From the NCBI RefSeq assembly GCF_003261635.1, contig NZ_QFXK01000027.1, positions 186,001 to 250,000 on the forward strand: a stretch of 64,000 bases of DNA, written 5' to 3'. The stretch comes from Kribbella monticola. GTDB taxonomy: Bacteria > Actinomycetota > Actinomycetes > Propionibacteriales > Kribbellaceae. The stretch's first letter is position 1. Each line of letters opens with the position of its first letter. The position numbers were made by a program, and so were the translations under genes. Below, one piece after another: positions 41,149-50,755 of the stretch. The notes below the pieces were generated by a model. That model ran no database searches. It was given only the letters and a program-made list of their open reading frames with translations, and was not told where the DNA came from.

Positions 41149-43509
41149 TTAGTTGGCGGGGCGGCGGCGGTGGGGGAGGAGTAGGGAGCGGAGGCGGGCG
41201 AGCGCTAGGTCGAACTCGTCGAGGAGGTCGGAGGCTTCGCTGCTGCCTCGGTTGAGGTACCAGCGCCACGACGGCGGCAGCAGTCTCGCGCGCCAGCGGC
41301 GGGCGAGCTTCGCCTGGCTCCAGAGGCCCTTGCTGACCGTGCGTGCCTCGGCTCGAAGGTCGACCTTCGGGTCCGTGAGACCGGCGTACCGGACGGCTTC
41401 GACGCCGCGGGCGAGGCGCAGGGCCGCGGGGTGGGCGTCAGCCGGAAGCTGTGTGACCAGCCAATCGCCTAGTTGTCGCGGCGTCGCCGTGTCCGACCAG
41501 TCGAGGCCGAGGTCGCGCGAGCCGTCGCGGATCTCCGCCCACAACCCTTCGACGCCGGCTCGTCCAGGTGCGCGGGCGAACCGCTTCCGCCTGGTCAACG
41601 CGCGGATCAGCCACGGGATGCACAGCACGAGCAGTACGCCGAGGGTCAGCGCGATCGCCTTGCCGCCGCCGTTGGTGAACCAGTTGCCTGTGTCGACCGG
41701 CGCGAGGCCGGCGCTGTCGGGCCCGTCGCGCGGGTCCTTCGGCTTGCTGATGTCGGGGGACTCGGCGTCGCCCGGCGTCGTGGGTGCGGTGGTCGGCGCA
41801 GTAGTCGGGGTGATGACAACGCCGGACGAGTCGGTCCAGCTCGGCGTGGTGGCGGCTTGAGTCGACGGCGTCGGCTCGAACCGGACCCAGCCGATGCCCT
41901 GGAAATACAGCTCGGGCCAGGCATGCATGTCGTGCATCCGGACGATGTGCTCGCCGCTCTTGCCGGCCTGACCGGGCAGGAAGCCGATGCCGACGCGGGA
42001 CGGGATGCCGAGGATGCGGGCCATCAGCGCCATCCCGGTGGCGAACTGCTCGCAGTACCCGGTCTTGTTCTGCAGCAGGAAGGCGCTCAGTGCCCGCATC
42101 CCGCTGCCGGGCGAGTTCGCCGTGCTGTAGGTGAAGCCGCCCTCGGTCCGGAACCACTTCTGCAGTGCGACCGCCTGCTCGTACTTGTTGCCTTCGGCAC
42201 CGGCCGTGACCTCGCGGGCCTTGGCTTTGATCTTCGGGTCGGTCCGGGCCGGGACGTCGCTGGTGTACTGGTCGGGCTCGCCGCCGGGCATGCTGGCAAA
42301 CAGGTCCTCGGGAGTCGGCTGGAGATCGTACGCCGTGAGGCTGTACTTCTGGCCACCCACGACCTGGCCGTTGGCCGACACCACGTCGAGCGCGCTCGCG
42401 TCGTAGCGCCAGCGGTTCTTCAGCGAGATCGAGTGCAAGGGGTACGGCACCGGAGCGAACTGGGACCGGAAGCTGCGCGACACGTCGATCTGCATCTTCG
42501 TGGTCGGCACCTTGCTCACGTCACCGGAGTACCCGGGCGGTCCGCTCAGGTCGCCGGTGATCTTGTGGCCTGTCTGCCGCGGCGAGATCCGCCAGGTGTT
42601 CCCGTCGAACAGATCGAGCGCGGTGAGCCGTAGATAGGTGCCGCCGGCCGGGCCGCCGGTGTAGGTCAGGGCGGTGACGTTGTCGCCGCGCTTGAGGTTC
42701 TTGCCCATGTCGAGCATGGGATCGGTCGCCGAGATCGACGCGCCGACTCCGCCGCCGGCCGCACTGCCGGAAAGGCCGTTGCCGATGACACCTTCGGGCA
42801 GCGCCGGCAGGAGAGCGGGAAGAAGCGCCGCCAGCGCGACCACGCTGAGGCCGATCCGCCGGCCGGCCTGGCCCAGTGCCGAAGCCTCGATCGGCTCGGC
42901 GGCGTCCAGGTGCGAGACGCCGGAGATACGGCGCCCCCATCTGCTCAACCTGGTCCGGCCCTCGGCCGACAGCAGGACGATGTAGCCGATGGCCGGCGGG
43001 ATGAACAGCAGGGCGGGCAGTCCACCGTGCACAGTCGCAGCGGGCACTGTGTACATGGTCAGGAGCAGCAGCCCCGCCCACGCGGCCTGCTTGAGCTGTA
43101 CGGCGATCAGGTGGATCAGCAGCCCGGTCACGGAGATCACCGCGACGGCGAACAGCGTCAGGTGCGAGTCGGGCGGCAGCGGCGCGCTGAAGCGATTGAT
43201 CGAGTCCATCGCGTTCACCATCTGCTGGTTGAACTCGACGACCGTCTGCCGCCACGGCACCAGGCCGAACCGCAAGGTGTCGCGCAGGAAGAAGAACGAG
43301 AGCAGTTCGACGAGCACGACGAACTGGACCGCCGGTACGACGAACCGTGGTACCCGCAGGTTCTGCAGCAGGATCCCGACGCCGGTGACGGCCGCGCAGA
43401 AGAACGCACTGACGAAGAGGAACGGCCCCGAGAACACCGGGGTCAGTACGAGCGAGCCGAGGACGGTCGCTCCCCAGGAGGCCAGGGAGATCCTGGCGTG
43501 GCCGGTCAT
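41149..43509 (-). CDS. DUF3488/TgpA-type membrane transglutaminase-like protein
   Basis: 786 residues from ATG 43509, with GGGGAAG 5 nt upstream. About six N-terminal membrane helices (DUF3488), then an extracytoplasmic region with a transglutaminase core: NKTGYCEQFATGMALMARILGIPSRVGIGFLPG carries the catalytic Cys, HDMHAWPELYFQGIGWVRFEPTP the His and Asp. A Thr/Pro linker, a further helix near residue 640 and a cytoplasmic DUF4129-like tail follow. The moxR-DUF58-TgpA gene set is widespread and probably acts in envelope protein assembly or modification; the reaction is unproven. A 15-codon ORF connects it to DUF58. Confidence 0.9.
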   Translation of the reverse strand: MTGHARISLASWGATVLGSLVLTPVFSGPFLFVSAFFCAAVTGVGILLQNLRVPRFVVPAVQFVVLVELLSFFFLRDTLRFGLVPWRQTVVEFNQQMVNAMDSINRFSAPLPPDSHLTLFAVAVISVTGLLIHLIAVQLKQAAWAGLLLLTMYTVPAATVHGGLPALLFIPPAIGYIVLLSAEGRTRLSRWGRRISGVSHLDAAEPIEASALGQAGRRIGLSVVALAALLPALLPALPEGVIGNGLSGSAAGGGVGASISATDPMLDMGKNLKRGDNVTALTYTGGPAGGTYLRLTALDLFDGNTWRISPRQTGHKITGDLSGPPGYSGDVSKVPTTKMQIDVSRSFRSQFAPVPYPLHSISLKNRWRYDASALDVVSANGQVVGGQKYSLTAYDLQPTPEDLFASMPGGEPDQYTSDVPARTDPKIKAKAREVTAGAEGNKYEQAVALQKWFRTEGGFTYSTANSPGSGMRALSAFLLQNKTGYCEQFATGMALMARILGIPSRVGIGFLPGQAGKSGEHIVRMHDMHAWPELYFQGIGWVRFEPTPSTQAATTPSWTDSSGVVITPTTAPTTAPTTPGDAESPDISKPKDPRDGPDSAGLAPVDTGNWFTNGGGKAIALTLGVLLVLCIPWLIRALTRRKRFARAPGRAGVEGLWAEIRDGSRDLGLDWSDTATPRQLGDWLVTQLPADAHPAALRLARGVEAVRYAGLTDPKVDLRAEARTVSKGLWSQAKLARRWRARLLPPSWRWYLNRGSSEASDLLDEFDLALARLRSLLLPHRRRPAN

Positions 43510-43553
43510 CGGGCTTCCCCGCCGGTACGAAGGCGTGGCATCGAGACGGTCAT
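43506..43553 (-). CDS. Possible 15-codon coupling ORF between DUF58 and TgpA genes
   Basis: On the minus strand ATG 43553 overlaps the DUF58 stop as ATGA. The frame reads MTVSMPRLRTGGEAR and its TGA overlaps ATG 43509 of the transglutaminase gene, again as ATGA. This would carry ribosomes across the 40-nt gap. It is unlikely to make a functional peptide and may be coincidence. Confidence 0.3.
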   Translation of the reverse strand: MTVSMPRLRTGGEAR

Positions 43554-44836
43554 GCGATCCTTCCGCTCCGCAGTCCGAGGGTGGACCACACGGTCGGGAG
43601 ATGGTCACCGCGCTGCACTCTGGCTACCCGCCAGCCGTTGCGGCGCAGTTCGTTCTCGGTGGCATCAGTGGCCGCGGTCAGCCGGGCGGCCTTCTCGGTG
43701 CCTTCCGCGCCTACTGACCAGCTTGCCGCATCGAGCAAGAGCGCCACTCCGGTCGCCTGGCTGGTACGCCAGCGGTTGAGCGAGGTGATGTCCTCGGAAG
43801 TACAGGCGCCGACGATAGCCACCACCAGGCTGGGGTCTTGAATGTGCCGGTCGACGGTCAGCAGCGGACCGATCTCGGCGTACTTGTGCTCCTCGACGGT
43901 CGCGCACTCGGTCAGCAACTGCTGGGAGACCAGCGGCTGGTGCACAGCGGTCGAGCTACGGTGGCTGATCGCTGAGAGCGTGGTCGGTCCGCCCAGCAGG
44001 GTGGTCACATAGCCGCGGCGGATCCGGTCGATACCGACCGACGCCGCCGCGCTGACGGCCCACTCGAGGCTGGAAGAAGGGCCGTGCCCGTGATGGGAAA
44101 TGCTGCGTGCGTCCAGGAAGATCGCGCAGCGGCTCTGCCACGGCTGCTCCTCGCGACGCACCATCAGCGAGCCACGCCGAGCAGTGGAGCGCCAGTGCAC
44201 CCGCCGCAGGTCGTCACCGTCGCGGTACTCGCGCACAGTCGCGTCCTCTTCGCCGGCCGACGCGATCGCGCGTGGCCGGTTCTCGCCCGAGCCCGCCCGA
44301 TCCGCACCGAGCCGCACCTCCGGCAGCCGGTAGACGCGCGGCGTCACCAGCAGGTGCTGGCTGCGGGTGAAGGTCCTGCTGGTCTCCACCAAGCCGAACG
44401 GGTCCGCCACGGTCAGCATCAGCGGACCGACCTGGAACAGCCCGCGGACGTCCGACTTCACCGGATAGGAGACCGTACGCCGCCAGTTCGGGCTGACCCG
44501 GTCGACGACGAACCGCGGCCGATGCCCGAGGACGTAAGGAATACGGTCCTCGAGCAGGAGCAGCCCGGCCGGCATCCGGCCCTGGTTGGTGAGTGTCAAC
44601 TCCACCGTCGCCTGCGTGCCGACCGGGACCTGGTCCGGCGCCAGACTGCGGCGCACCTGCAGGCGCAGCCTGGTCCGGCCGACCACGAGCGCCGCCACGA
44701 TCGGCAGCGCCACCAGGAGGATGCCGACGCGGAGTAGGTCCTTCTGGCCGAGCAGCAACGCACACAGAGAAGCAGTGATCCCCGCTGCGACGAAGGCTCG
44801 CCCTCTGGTGGTCAGCCCGCGCAGTGCCTGCCGCAT
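43550..44836 (-). CDS. DUF58 domain-containing protein
   Basis: 428 residues. Two N-terminal membrane helices (about 15-55) are followed by a beta-rich segment (ATVELTLTNQGRMPAGLLLLEDRIPYVLG). The DUF58 signature EEDATVREYRDGDDLRRVHWRSTARRGSLMVRREEQ lies near residues 195-230, then a vWA-like C-terminal half. It is the middle gene of the moxR-DUF58-TgpA operon, beginning 3 nt after the moxR stop. MoxR ATPases are thought to act with vWA/DUF58 partners. Confidence 0.9.
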   Translation of the reverse strand: MRQALRGLTTRGRAFVAAGITASLCALLLGQKDLLRVGILLVALPIVAALVVGRTRLRLQVRRSLAPDQVPVGTQATVELTLTNQGRMPAGLLLLEDRIPYVLGHRPRFVVDRVSPNWRRTVSYPVKSDVRGLFQVGPLMLTVADPFGLVETSRTFTRSQHLLVTPRVYRLPEVRLGADRAGSGENRPRAIASAGEEDATVREYRDGDDLRRVHWRSTARRGSLMVRREEQPWQSRCAIFLDARSISHHGHGPSSSLEWAVSAAASVGIDRIRRGYVTTLLGGPTTLSAISHRSSTAVHQPLVSQQLLTECATVEEHKYAEIGPLLTVDRHIQDPSLVVAIVGACTSEDITSLNRWRTSQATGVALLLDAASWSVGAEGTEKAARLTAATDATENELRRNGWRVARVQRGDHLPTVWSTLGLRSGRIA

Positions 44837-44839
44837 GTC

Positions 44840-45820
44840 TCAGTCCCGACGGTTACGGGGGAGCGGCACGGAGGCCACCAGCCCGGCGATGATGTCTGCC
44901 GCTCCGCGCCCACCCAGGTGAGCTTCGGCGGCCGGGAGTACCCGGTGCGCGAGCACCGGTACGGCGAGTTCCTGGATGTCGTCCGGCAGCACGAACTCGC
45001 GGGCGTCGAGTGCGGCAGCGGCACGCGCGGCCCGGATCAGATGCAGGGTGGCTCGAGGGCTGGCACCCAGCCGGAGCTCCTGCGACCTGCGGGTGGCCCC
45101 GACCAGCGCCACGGCGTACTCCTTCACCGACTCCGACACGTGCACGGAGTGCACTGTCTTCACCAGGCGCAGGATCTGCTGGCCGTCGGTCACCGGCTGC
45201 AGGGTCTGCAGCGGCTCGGCGGCGGCGTGCCCGTCGAGCATCCGCAGCTCGGCGGCCGGCTCGGGGTACCCCATCGAGAGCCGGGCCATGAAGCGGTCAC
45301 GCTGTGCTTCCGGCAGGGGATAGGTCCCCTCCATCTCGATCGGGTTCTGCGTCGCGATCACCATGAACGGCGCGTCCAGCTGGTACGTCGTGGTGTCGAC
45401 GGTCACCTGGCGCTCCTCCATCGACTCCAGCAGTGCGGCCTGGGTCTTCGGTGACGCCCGGTTGATCTCGTCGCCGACGACGATGTTCGCGAACACCGCG
45501 CCCGGCTTGAACTCGAAGTCGCGGACCTCCTGGTTGAACACCGACACGCCGGTGATGTCCGAAGGCAGCAGATCCGGCGTGAACTGGATCCGGCGCACGC
45601 TGCAGTCGATCGACTTGGCCAGCGCCTTGGCGAGCATCGTCTTACCGACGCCCGGTACGTCCTCGATGAGTAGATGTCCTTCGGCGAGCAGCACGGTGAT
45701 GGCTACTTCGACCACATCGGGTTTGCCCTCGATCACAGTCTCGATGGCTCGGCGGACCCGTCCCGCCACCTCTGTCAGCTCGTCGAAATCCATGGCCGAG
45801 CTGGTCGCGGTGGTGCTCAC
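44840..45820 (-). CDS. moxR: MoxR-family AAA ATPase
   Basis: 326 residues from GTG 45820, with GGGGAGGA 6 nt upstream. An in-frame ATG at 45922 would add a 34-residue polar extension and is also plausible. Walker A is in GHLLIEDVPGVGKTMLAKALAKS and Walker B in ANIVVGDEINRASPKTQAALLESMEE. ATQNPIEMEGTYPLPEAQRDRFMARLSMGYP carries sensor 1 and the arginine finger. MoxR proteins are chaperone-like ATPases that activate vWA partners. It heads the three-gene operon and diverges from mraZ. Confidence 0.93.
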   Translation of the reverse strand: MSTTATSSAMDFDELTEVAGRVRRAIETVIEGKPDVVEVAITVLLAEGHLLIEDVPGVGKTMLAKALAKSIDCSVRRIQFTPDLLPSDITGVSVFNQEVRDFEFKPGAVFANIVVGDEINRASPKTQAALLESMEERQVTVDTTTYQLDAPFMVIATQNPIEMEGTYPLPEAQRDRFMARLSMGYPEPAAELRMLDGHAAAEPLQTLQPVTDGQQILRLVKTVHSVHVSESVKEYAVALVGATRRSQELRLGASPRATLHLIRAARAAAALDAREFVLPDDIQELAVPVLAHRVLPAAEAHLGGRGAADIIAGLVASVPLPRNRRD

Positions 45821-45968
45821 CCTTGGTCCTCCCCTTTGGTTGATGGCCGACTCATTCTGACCCGGGGCAGGGGTCGGGCCTAGATCCCCGCGCGTTTCGT
45901 TACCAGTCGTTTCGGAGTTCATCGAAATGGACCTCACCCGCAGTTGCCGATCCGTGACCTCCAGCGTA

Positions 45969-45990
45969 CGGCGCGCCGAAATGCGCGCCG
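45969..45990. promoter_or_regulatory. Palindrome in the moxR/mraZ divergent region
   Basis: CGGCGCGC (45969-45976) and GCGCGCCG (45983-45990) are perfect inverted repeats around CGAAAT. It may be an operator or simply the stem of a leader hairpin; no protein can be assigned. Confidence 0.3.
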
Positions 45991-46059
45991 AGTGGAGCGA
46001 AGTTCGTTGACGGTGGGGGAAAGTGGAGTAAGGTGGAGCGCAGTGGTACTGAAGTGGTA
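45991..46059 (+). promoter_or_regulatory. mraZ promoter with MraZ-box direct repeats
   Basis: TTGACG (46007-46012), a 16-nt spacer and TAAGGT (46029-46034) make a good promoter. Across it, TGG cores of a (G)TGGNN repeat occur at 46014, 46024, 46034, 46044 and 46055, that is every 10-11 bp, with another at 45993. E. coli MraZ binds TGGGN repeats at a 10-bp period, so these are probably the autoregulatory MraZ boxes. Confidence 0.7.
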
Positions 46060-46106
46060 GTGATAGCTCGACCTGAGACGGAGAGACCGCAACGGGGAGG
46101 TGAAAT

Positions 46107-46538
46107 GTGTTCCTCGGAACGCACTTCCCCAAGCTCGACGACAAGGGCCGACTGTTCCTACCGGCGAAGTTCCGGGACGAGCTGGCGGAGGGTCTGGTGA
46201 TCACTCGTGGACAGGAGCGGTCGCTGTTCGTGTGGCCCGAAGCGGAGTTCGTCCAGCTGACCGAGCAGCTGAAGCAGGCTCCGATCACCAACAAAGGTGC
46301 CCGGGACTACCTGCGGATGTTGTTCGCCGGCGCCTCGAACGAGGTGCCGGACAAACAAGGCCGGGTCACCATCCCGCCGATGCTGCGCGATTACGCGGGA
46401 CTGGATCGCGACTGTGTCGTCATCGGGGCGATGAACAGGGTGGAGATCTGGAACACGGAGAGCTGGAACCGGTACTCCGCGGAGCAGGAGCAGGCATTCG
46501 CCGACCTGTCCGAGGAGGTCCTGCCCGGCATCTTCTGA
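46107..46538 (+). CDS. mraZ: Transcriptional regulator MraZ
   Basis: 143 residues from GTG 46107, with GGGGAGG 6 nt upstream. It has the two SpoVT/AbrB-like repeats: [47 protein letters not shown] and [59 protein letters not shown]. MraZ forms a ring that binds tandem boxes upstream of its own gene and controls the dcw operon. Such boxes are visible directly upstream. It is first in the cell-division/cell-wall cluster. Confidence 0.97.
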   Translation: MFLGTHFPKLDDKGRLFLPAKFRDELAEGLVITRGQERSLFVWPEAEFVQLTEQLKQAPITNKGARDYLRMLFAGASNEVPDKQGRVTIPPMLRDYAGLDRDCVVIGAMNRVEIWNTESWNRYSAEQEQAFADLSEEVLPGIF

Positions 46539-46688
46539 GTTCGACTAGTACAACAGCAGCAACCGGAGCACGAGTCGTCCGGTGAGATCACGGGTCCGAC
46601 TTCCGACCTCGGTGTTGACGCCACTTCCCCGGCGCCAAGACCAGAGGTACTTCCCCGGAAGGCGAACCCGCGATCTGACCGGACGAAA

Positions 46689-46704
46689 CTCCACCGCACT
46701 CCAC
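46689..46704 (-). promoter_or_regulatory. Additional MraZ-like boxes in the mraZ-rsmH gap
   Basis: On the minus strand GTGGAG occurs twice with a 10-bp period (CTCCAC at 46689 and 46699), like the boxes upstream of mraZ but in opposite orientation. The 245-bp gap (46539-46783) also contains a TTGACG at 46615 without a clear -10. Confidence 0.3.
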
Positions 46705-46783
46705 CCGCCCCAGCGCGACGGCACGGCACGGCAAGCACAACCTGCGGGGGCAGGGTCGCTCCCGCTGTTATCGAAGGGTCGAG

Positions 46784-47764
46784 ATGAGCGGCGTAGAGCG
46801 CGGTGCGGAGGGTCGGCATGTTCCAGTCATGCTGGACCGCATCGTCGCGCTGCTCGGCCCCGCGCTCTCGCACCCCGGTGCCGTCCTCGTCGACGCCACC
46901 CTCGGCCTTGGCGGTCACTCCGAAGCATTCCTGCGGACCTGTCCTGAAGCCCGGCTGATCGGACTGGACCGCGACCCGGAGGCCTTGCGACTGGCCGGCG
47001 AGCGGCTCGCGCCGTACGGCGAGCGGATCACGCTCGTGCATGCCGTGTACGACGAACTGCCGCAGGTGCTGGCCGACCTCGACATCCCCGCGATCGACGG
47101 GATCCTGTTCGACCTCGGTGTCTCCTCGATGCAACTGGACGAGGCGGACCGTGGTTTCGCCTACGCCCAGAACGCGCCGCTGGACATGCGGATGGACAGC
47201 ACCGCGCCGACCACGGCCGCGGACATCCTCAACACCTACTCCGCGGCCGACCTGGCCCGGATCCTGTTCCAGTACGGCGAGGAGAAGTTCGCCCGCCGGA
47301 TCGCGGACCGGATCGTCAAGGCGCGCGAGGCCGAGCCGTTCGCCAACAGCGCCCGGCTGTCCGAGCTGGTCCGCGACGCGATCCCGCAGGCGGCCCGGCG
47401 GACCGGGGGACACCCGGCCAAGCGGACCTTCCAGGCTCTGCGGATCGAGGTCAACGGCGAACTCGACGTACTGCGGCGCGCGCTGCCGGCGGCGGTCGCC
47501 GCGCTGGCGCTGCACGGCCGGATCGTGGTGATGAGCTACCACTCGCTGGAGGACCGGATCGCCAAGCAGACGCTGGCGGCCGCGACCAAGACCGACGTGC
47601 CCGATGACCTGCCGGTGATTCCGGCCGGTCACGAGCCGTACCTGAAGTTGCTGACCCGGGGTGCCGAACGGCCGACCGAGGAGGAGCTCGCGGTGAACCC
47701 GCGGTCGGCCTCCGTTCGCGTGCGGGCGGCCGAACGCGTCCGGGAGAAAGGGCTGGTGGCTTGA
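46784..47764 (+). CDS. rsmH: 16S rRNA (cytosine-1402 N4) methyltransferase
   Basis: 326 residues. RsmH (MraW) methylates C1402 in the ribosomal P site. Motifs: [110 protein letters not shown], then [14 protein letters not shown]. The length and all motifs are typical. It follows mraZ in the standard order and ends in a 1-nt overlap (TGATG) with ftsL. Confidence 0.97.
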   Translation: MSGVERGAEGRHVPVMLDRIVALLGPALSHPGAVLVDATLGLGGHSEAFLRTCPEARLIGLDRDPEALRLAGERLAPYGERITLVHAVYDELPQVLADLDIPAIDGILFDLGVSSMQLDEADRGFAYAQNAPLDMRMDSTAPTTAADILNTYSAADLARILFQYGEEKFARRIADRIVKAREAEPFANSARLSELVRDAIPQAARRTGGHPAKRTFQALRIEVNGELDVLRRALPAAVAALALHGRIVVMSYHSLEDRIAKQTLAAATKTDVPDDLPVIPAGHEPYLKLLTRGAERPTEEELAVNPRSASVRVRAAERVREKGLVA

Positions 47765-48444
47765 TGAGTACTGTGTTCAGTCCGTCCAAGGCACGGGTCA
47801 CACCGGCCCCGGCGACCAAGCAGGAGCCGAAGCTGCGGGTCGTCTACGGCGCGCCGTTCCGGCCGCCGCGGATGCCGTTCGTCATCTTCGTGGTGGCGTT
47901 GCTCGCAGCCGGCCTGGTGGGCCTGCTGCTGCTCAACACCGAGCTGCAGCGAGGCACCTTTCAGGTCACCGCCCTGAACCAGCAGGCCGACCAGCTCCGG
48001 GACCAGCAGGAGCAGCTGGAACGCGAAGTGCGCACGCTGGAGTCGCCGCAGAACCTGGCGGACCGGGCGCTGCGGATGGGCATGGTGCCCAACCAGAATC
48101 CGGTGTTCCTGCGTTTGTCGGACGGCCGCGTCCTCGGCGTACCGGAGGAGGCCAAGGCGGGGACGGGTGCGGCGATGTTCAGCCCCGACGCCCTGCCCAA
48201 GCCGAATCCGCCGGCGGTCACCCCGCCGGTGACGCCACCGGTGACCACCACCAAGCCACCCGTCGGCACGACGAAGCCGCCAGTGGGCACGACCAAGCCA
48301 CCAGCCGGTACTACGAAGCCACCAGTGGGCACGACCAAGCCGCCAGTGGGTACTACGAAGCCGCCAGTCGGAACGACCAAGCCGCCGGCCGGGACCACCA
48401 AGCCGCCGGGCACGACAGGGACCACCACGACCACCGGGGGATGA
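47764..48444 (+). CDS. ftsL: FtsL-like septum formation protein with repetitive C-terminal tail
   Basis: 226 residues. A cytoplasmic N-terminus, one membrane helix (about 36-59) and a short coiled coil (LNQQADQLRDQQEQLEREVRTLES) with the PQNLADRALRMGMVP ending are typical of FtsL/DivIC proteins. FtsL recruits the septal peptidoglycan synthase FtsW-FtsI. Unusually, a tail of about 85 residues is made of TTKPPVG/TTKPPAG heptapeptides (about eight copies), placed outside the membrane. It lies between rsmH and ftsI as expected. Confidence 0.85.
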   Translation: MSTVFSPSKARVTPAPATKQEPKLRVVYGAPFRPPRMPFVIFVVALLAAGLVGLLLLNTELQRGTFQVTALNQQADQLRDQQEQLEREVRTLESPQNLADRALRMGMVPNQNPVFLRLSDGRVLGVPEEAKAGTGAAMFSPDALPKPNPPAVTPPVTPPVTTTKPPVGTTKPPVGTTKPPAGTTKPPVGTTKPPVGTTKPPVGTTKPPAGTTKPPGTTGTTTTTGG

Positions 48445-48448
48445 TCGG

Positions 48449-50719
48449 ATGACGGAGCGACGGGGTGATGAGCCGCCACGTAGACGTGGCGGTGAACCGG
48501 AGCGGGGTAACCCGCCCCGTAACGCTCCCCGCCGTCCGTCCGCTACCCAGGGCAAGCGCCCGGTCTCAGGCAGCAAGCCACGCGCTGGTGCCGACGGGCC
48601 GCAAAGCGCACGCAAAGCACCAGCTGCCGGCCGGCCGACGGGCGACGCGCCGCGGAGGGCGGCCAAGAAGGCTGCGCCCAATCGGCCGAGGAAGACGGCC
48701 GCCGGCGACGCGCGGCCAGCTGTTCGGCGTACGGGGCCTGACGGGCGGCCACTGAAGGCCGCTGCGAGCAAGAAAGCCGCAAGCAAGAAGGCAGTCAGCA
48801 AGAACGCGCCAAGCAAGAGCACCGCCAGCAGGAGCACTGCCAGCAAAGGCACTCCGAGCAAGAGGGCTCCAGGCAAGAAGGCGGTACCGCCACGTAAGCG
48901 GCCGCCGCAGAGCACGCGGCCACCGGCGCCGCGCAGGCCGAAGCCGAAGCGTCCGCCACGCACGCTCAAGCTCGGCCGCCCCACGCTGCGGCTGCGGGTG
49001 ACGCTCGGCGTGATGGCGTTCGTGCTGTCGCTGTTCGCCGGCCGGCTGATCCTGCTGCAGGGCGTCGACCCCGACTCTTACGCGCTCGCCGCGACGAAGG
49101 AGAACACCAAGCCCTTCGTCCTGCACGCTTCGCGCGGCGACATCGTGGACCGCAACGGCGTACCGCTGTCGGTGTCGGACGACGCCGTGGCGATCACCGC
49201 CGACCCCTCCCAGACCAGCAAGGTCGCGGGCGACCTGGCCGCCATCTTGTCGCCGAAGCTGTCCGGTACGTCGTACGACCAGTTGGTGCAGGCGATGACC
49301 AAGAAGGGCCGGTTCACCTACCTGGCCCATCAGGTCAGTCCGCAGACCTGGAGCCAGATCTCGGCCGAGATCAAGGCACAGAACAAGGACCGGTCCAAGG
49401 CCAAGCAGCCGCTGCTGGCCGGCCTCTACACCGAGGCAGACCCGATCCGCAGCCATCCGAACGGCACCATCGCCGCCAATGTGGTCGGCGTGGTCGGCGC
49501 CGAGGGGCAGGGCCTGTCCGGCCTCGAGTACGGACTGAACGACAAGCTGTCCGGTACCGACGGCAAGGCGATGTACGAGGTCGATGCCAAGGGCAACAAG
49601 ATCCCGAACGCCGACCACACCGTCGAGGAGCCGAAGTCCGGTACCGGCGCGCAGCTCACCCTGGACGCCGACCTGGAGTGGTTCGCGGAGAAGCGGATCG
49701 AGCAGGCGGTCAAGCAGTACAAGGCCGAATCGGGCACCGTGGTGACGATCGACCTGAAGACCAACGAGATCCTGACGATGGCGAACTACCCGACCTTCGA
49801 CCCGAACAAGCCGGTCAAGGCGGCCGCGCTGAAGAACCCCGCGCTCGAGCAGGTCTACGAGCCGGGCAGCGTGCAGAAGGTCGTCACGATGGCCGCGCTG
49901 GCCGACGCCGGGCTGATCTCGATGGACACCAAGCTCCAGGTGCCCGGGTCGTACACGGTCCAGCGCCGCACGATCAAGGACCACTTCGACCACGGCCTGC
50001 TGAACCTGACCATCTCCGGCGTGATCGCGAAGTCGTCGAACGTCGGCACGATCATGGCCGCCCAGCAGATGCCGATCCAGCAGTTCGTGCACTACCTGAA
50101 GAACTTCGGCTTCGGCGAGCCGACCGGGCTGAACTTCCCCGGCGAGAGCCGCGGCCTGATGCCGCCGGGCGACGAATGGAGCGAGCTGACCCGGTCGAAC
50201 GTGGCGTTCGGCCAGGGGCTGTCCGCCAACGCCGTCCAGATGACCGCAGCGGTCGCCGCGGTCGCCAACGGCGGCGTCTACACCCCGCCGAAGCTGGTGA
50301 AGAACTACCTCGGCCCCAACGGTCAGGTGATCCCGAACCCGTCGGCACCGTCGCGCCGGGTGGTGAGTGAGAACGCCGCCCGGGAGGTCTCGCTGATGAT
50401 GGAGTCCGTGGTCAGCAAGGGCGGCACGGCCACCCAGGCCCAGATCCCGGGCTACCGGGTCGCGGGCAAGACCGGTACGGCCCAGGAAGTGGACTCCGCC
50501 TGCAGTTGCTACCGCAAGTGGGCGACCTCGTTCGCCGGGTTTGCCCCGGCGGACAACCCGCGCTTCGTCACGTACGTCGTCCTGCAGAACCCGACCAACG
50601 GGCGAGGCGGCGGTTTCCAGGGAGGCCCGGTGTTCCGCGACGTGATGAGCTACGCGCTGCAGAAGTACGCCGTACCGCCCACCGGTGCCAAGTCGCCCGT
50701 CACTCCGCTCACCTGGTGA
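48449..50719 (+). CDS. ftsI: Septal penicillin-binding protein 3 (FtsI/PbpB)
   Basis: 756 residues, a class B transpeptidase. The first ~180 residues are a very basic, low-complexity cytoplasmic region with SKKA/SKST-like repeats. A membrane helix follows near 188-210 (LGVMAFVLSLFAGRLILLQ). A PBP dimerisation domain starts at ASRGDIVDRNGVPLS. The transpeptidase domain shows SxxK in EPGSVQKVV, SxN in IAKSSNVGTIM and KTG in RVAGKTGTAQEV. It cross-links septal peptidoglycan with FtsW. The N-terminal extension is much longer than in most FtsI proteins. Confidence 0.95.
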   Translation: MTERRGDEPPRRRGGEPERGNPPRNAPRRPSATQGKRPVSGSKPRAGADGPQSARKAPAAGRPTGDAPRRAAKKAAPNRPRKTAAGDARPAVRRTGPDGRPLKAAASKKAASKKAVSKNAPSKSTASRSTASKGTPSKRAPGKKAVPPRKRPPQSTRPPAPRRPKPKRPPRTLKLGRPTLRLRVTLGVMAFVLSLFAGRLILLQGVDPDSYALAATKENTKPFVLHASRGDIVDRNGVPLSVSDDAVAITADPSQTSKVAGDLAAILSPKLSGTSYDQLVQAMTKKGRFTYLAHQVSPQTWSQISAEIKAQNKDRSKAKQPLLAGLYTEADPIRSHPNGTIAANVVGVVGAEGQGLSGLEYGLNDKLSGTDGKAMYEVDAKGNKIPNADHTVEEPKSGTGAQLTLDADLEWFAEKRIEQAVKQYKAESGTVVTIDLKTNEILTMANYPTFDPNKPVKAAALKNPALEQVYEPGSVQKVVTMAALADAGLISMDTKLQVPGSYTVQRRTIKDHFDHGLLNLTISGVIAKSSNVGTIMAAQQMPIQQFVHYLKNFGFGEPTGLNFPGESRGLMPPGDEWSELTRSNVAFGQGLSANAVQMTAAVAAVANGGVYTPPKLVKNYLGPNGQVIPNPSAPSRRVVSENAAREVSLMMESVVSKGGTATQAQIPGYRVAGKTGTAQEVDSACSCYRKWATSFAGFAPADNPRFVTYVVLQNPTNGRGGGFQGGPVFRDVMSYALQKYAVPPTGAKSPVTPLTW

Positions 50720-50755
50720 CGCAGGGTCAGGTAGGTGCGACAGGGCCGGGAGCGG

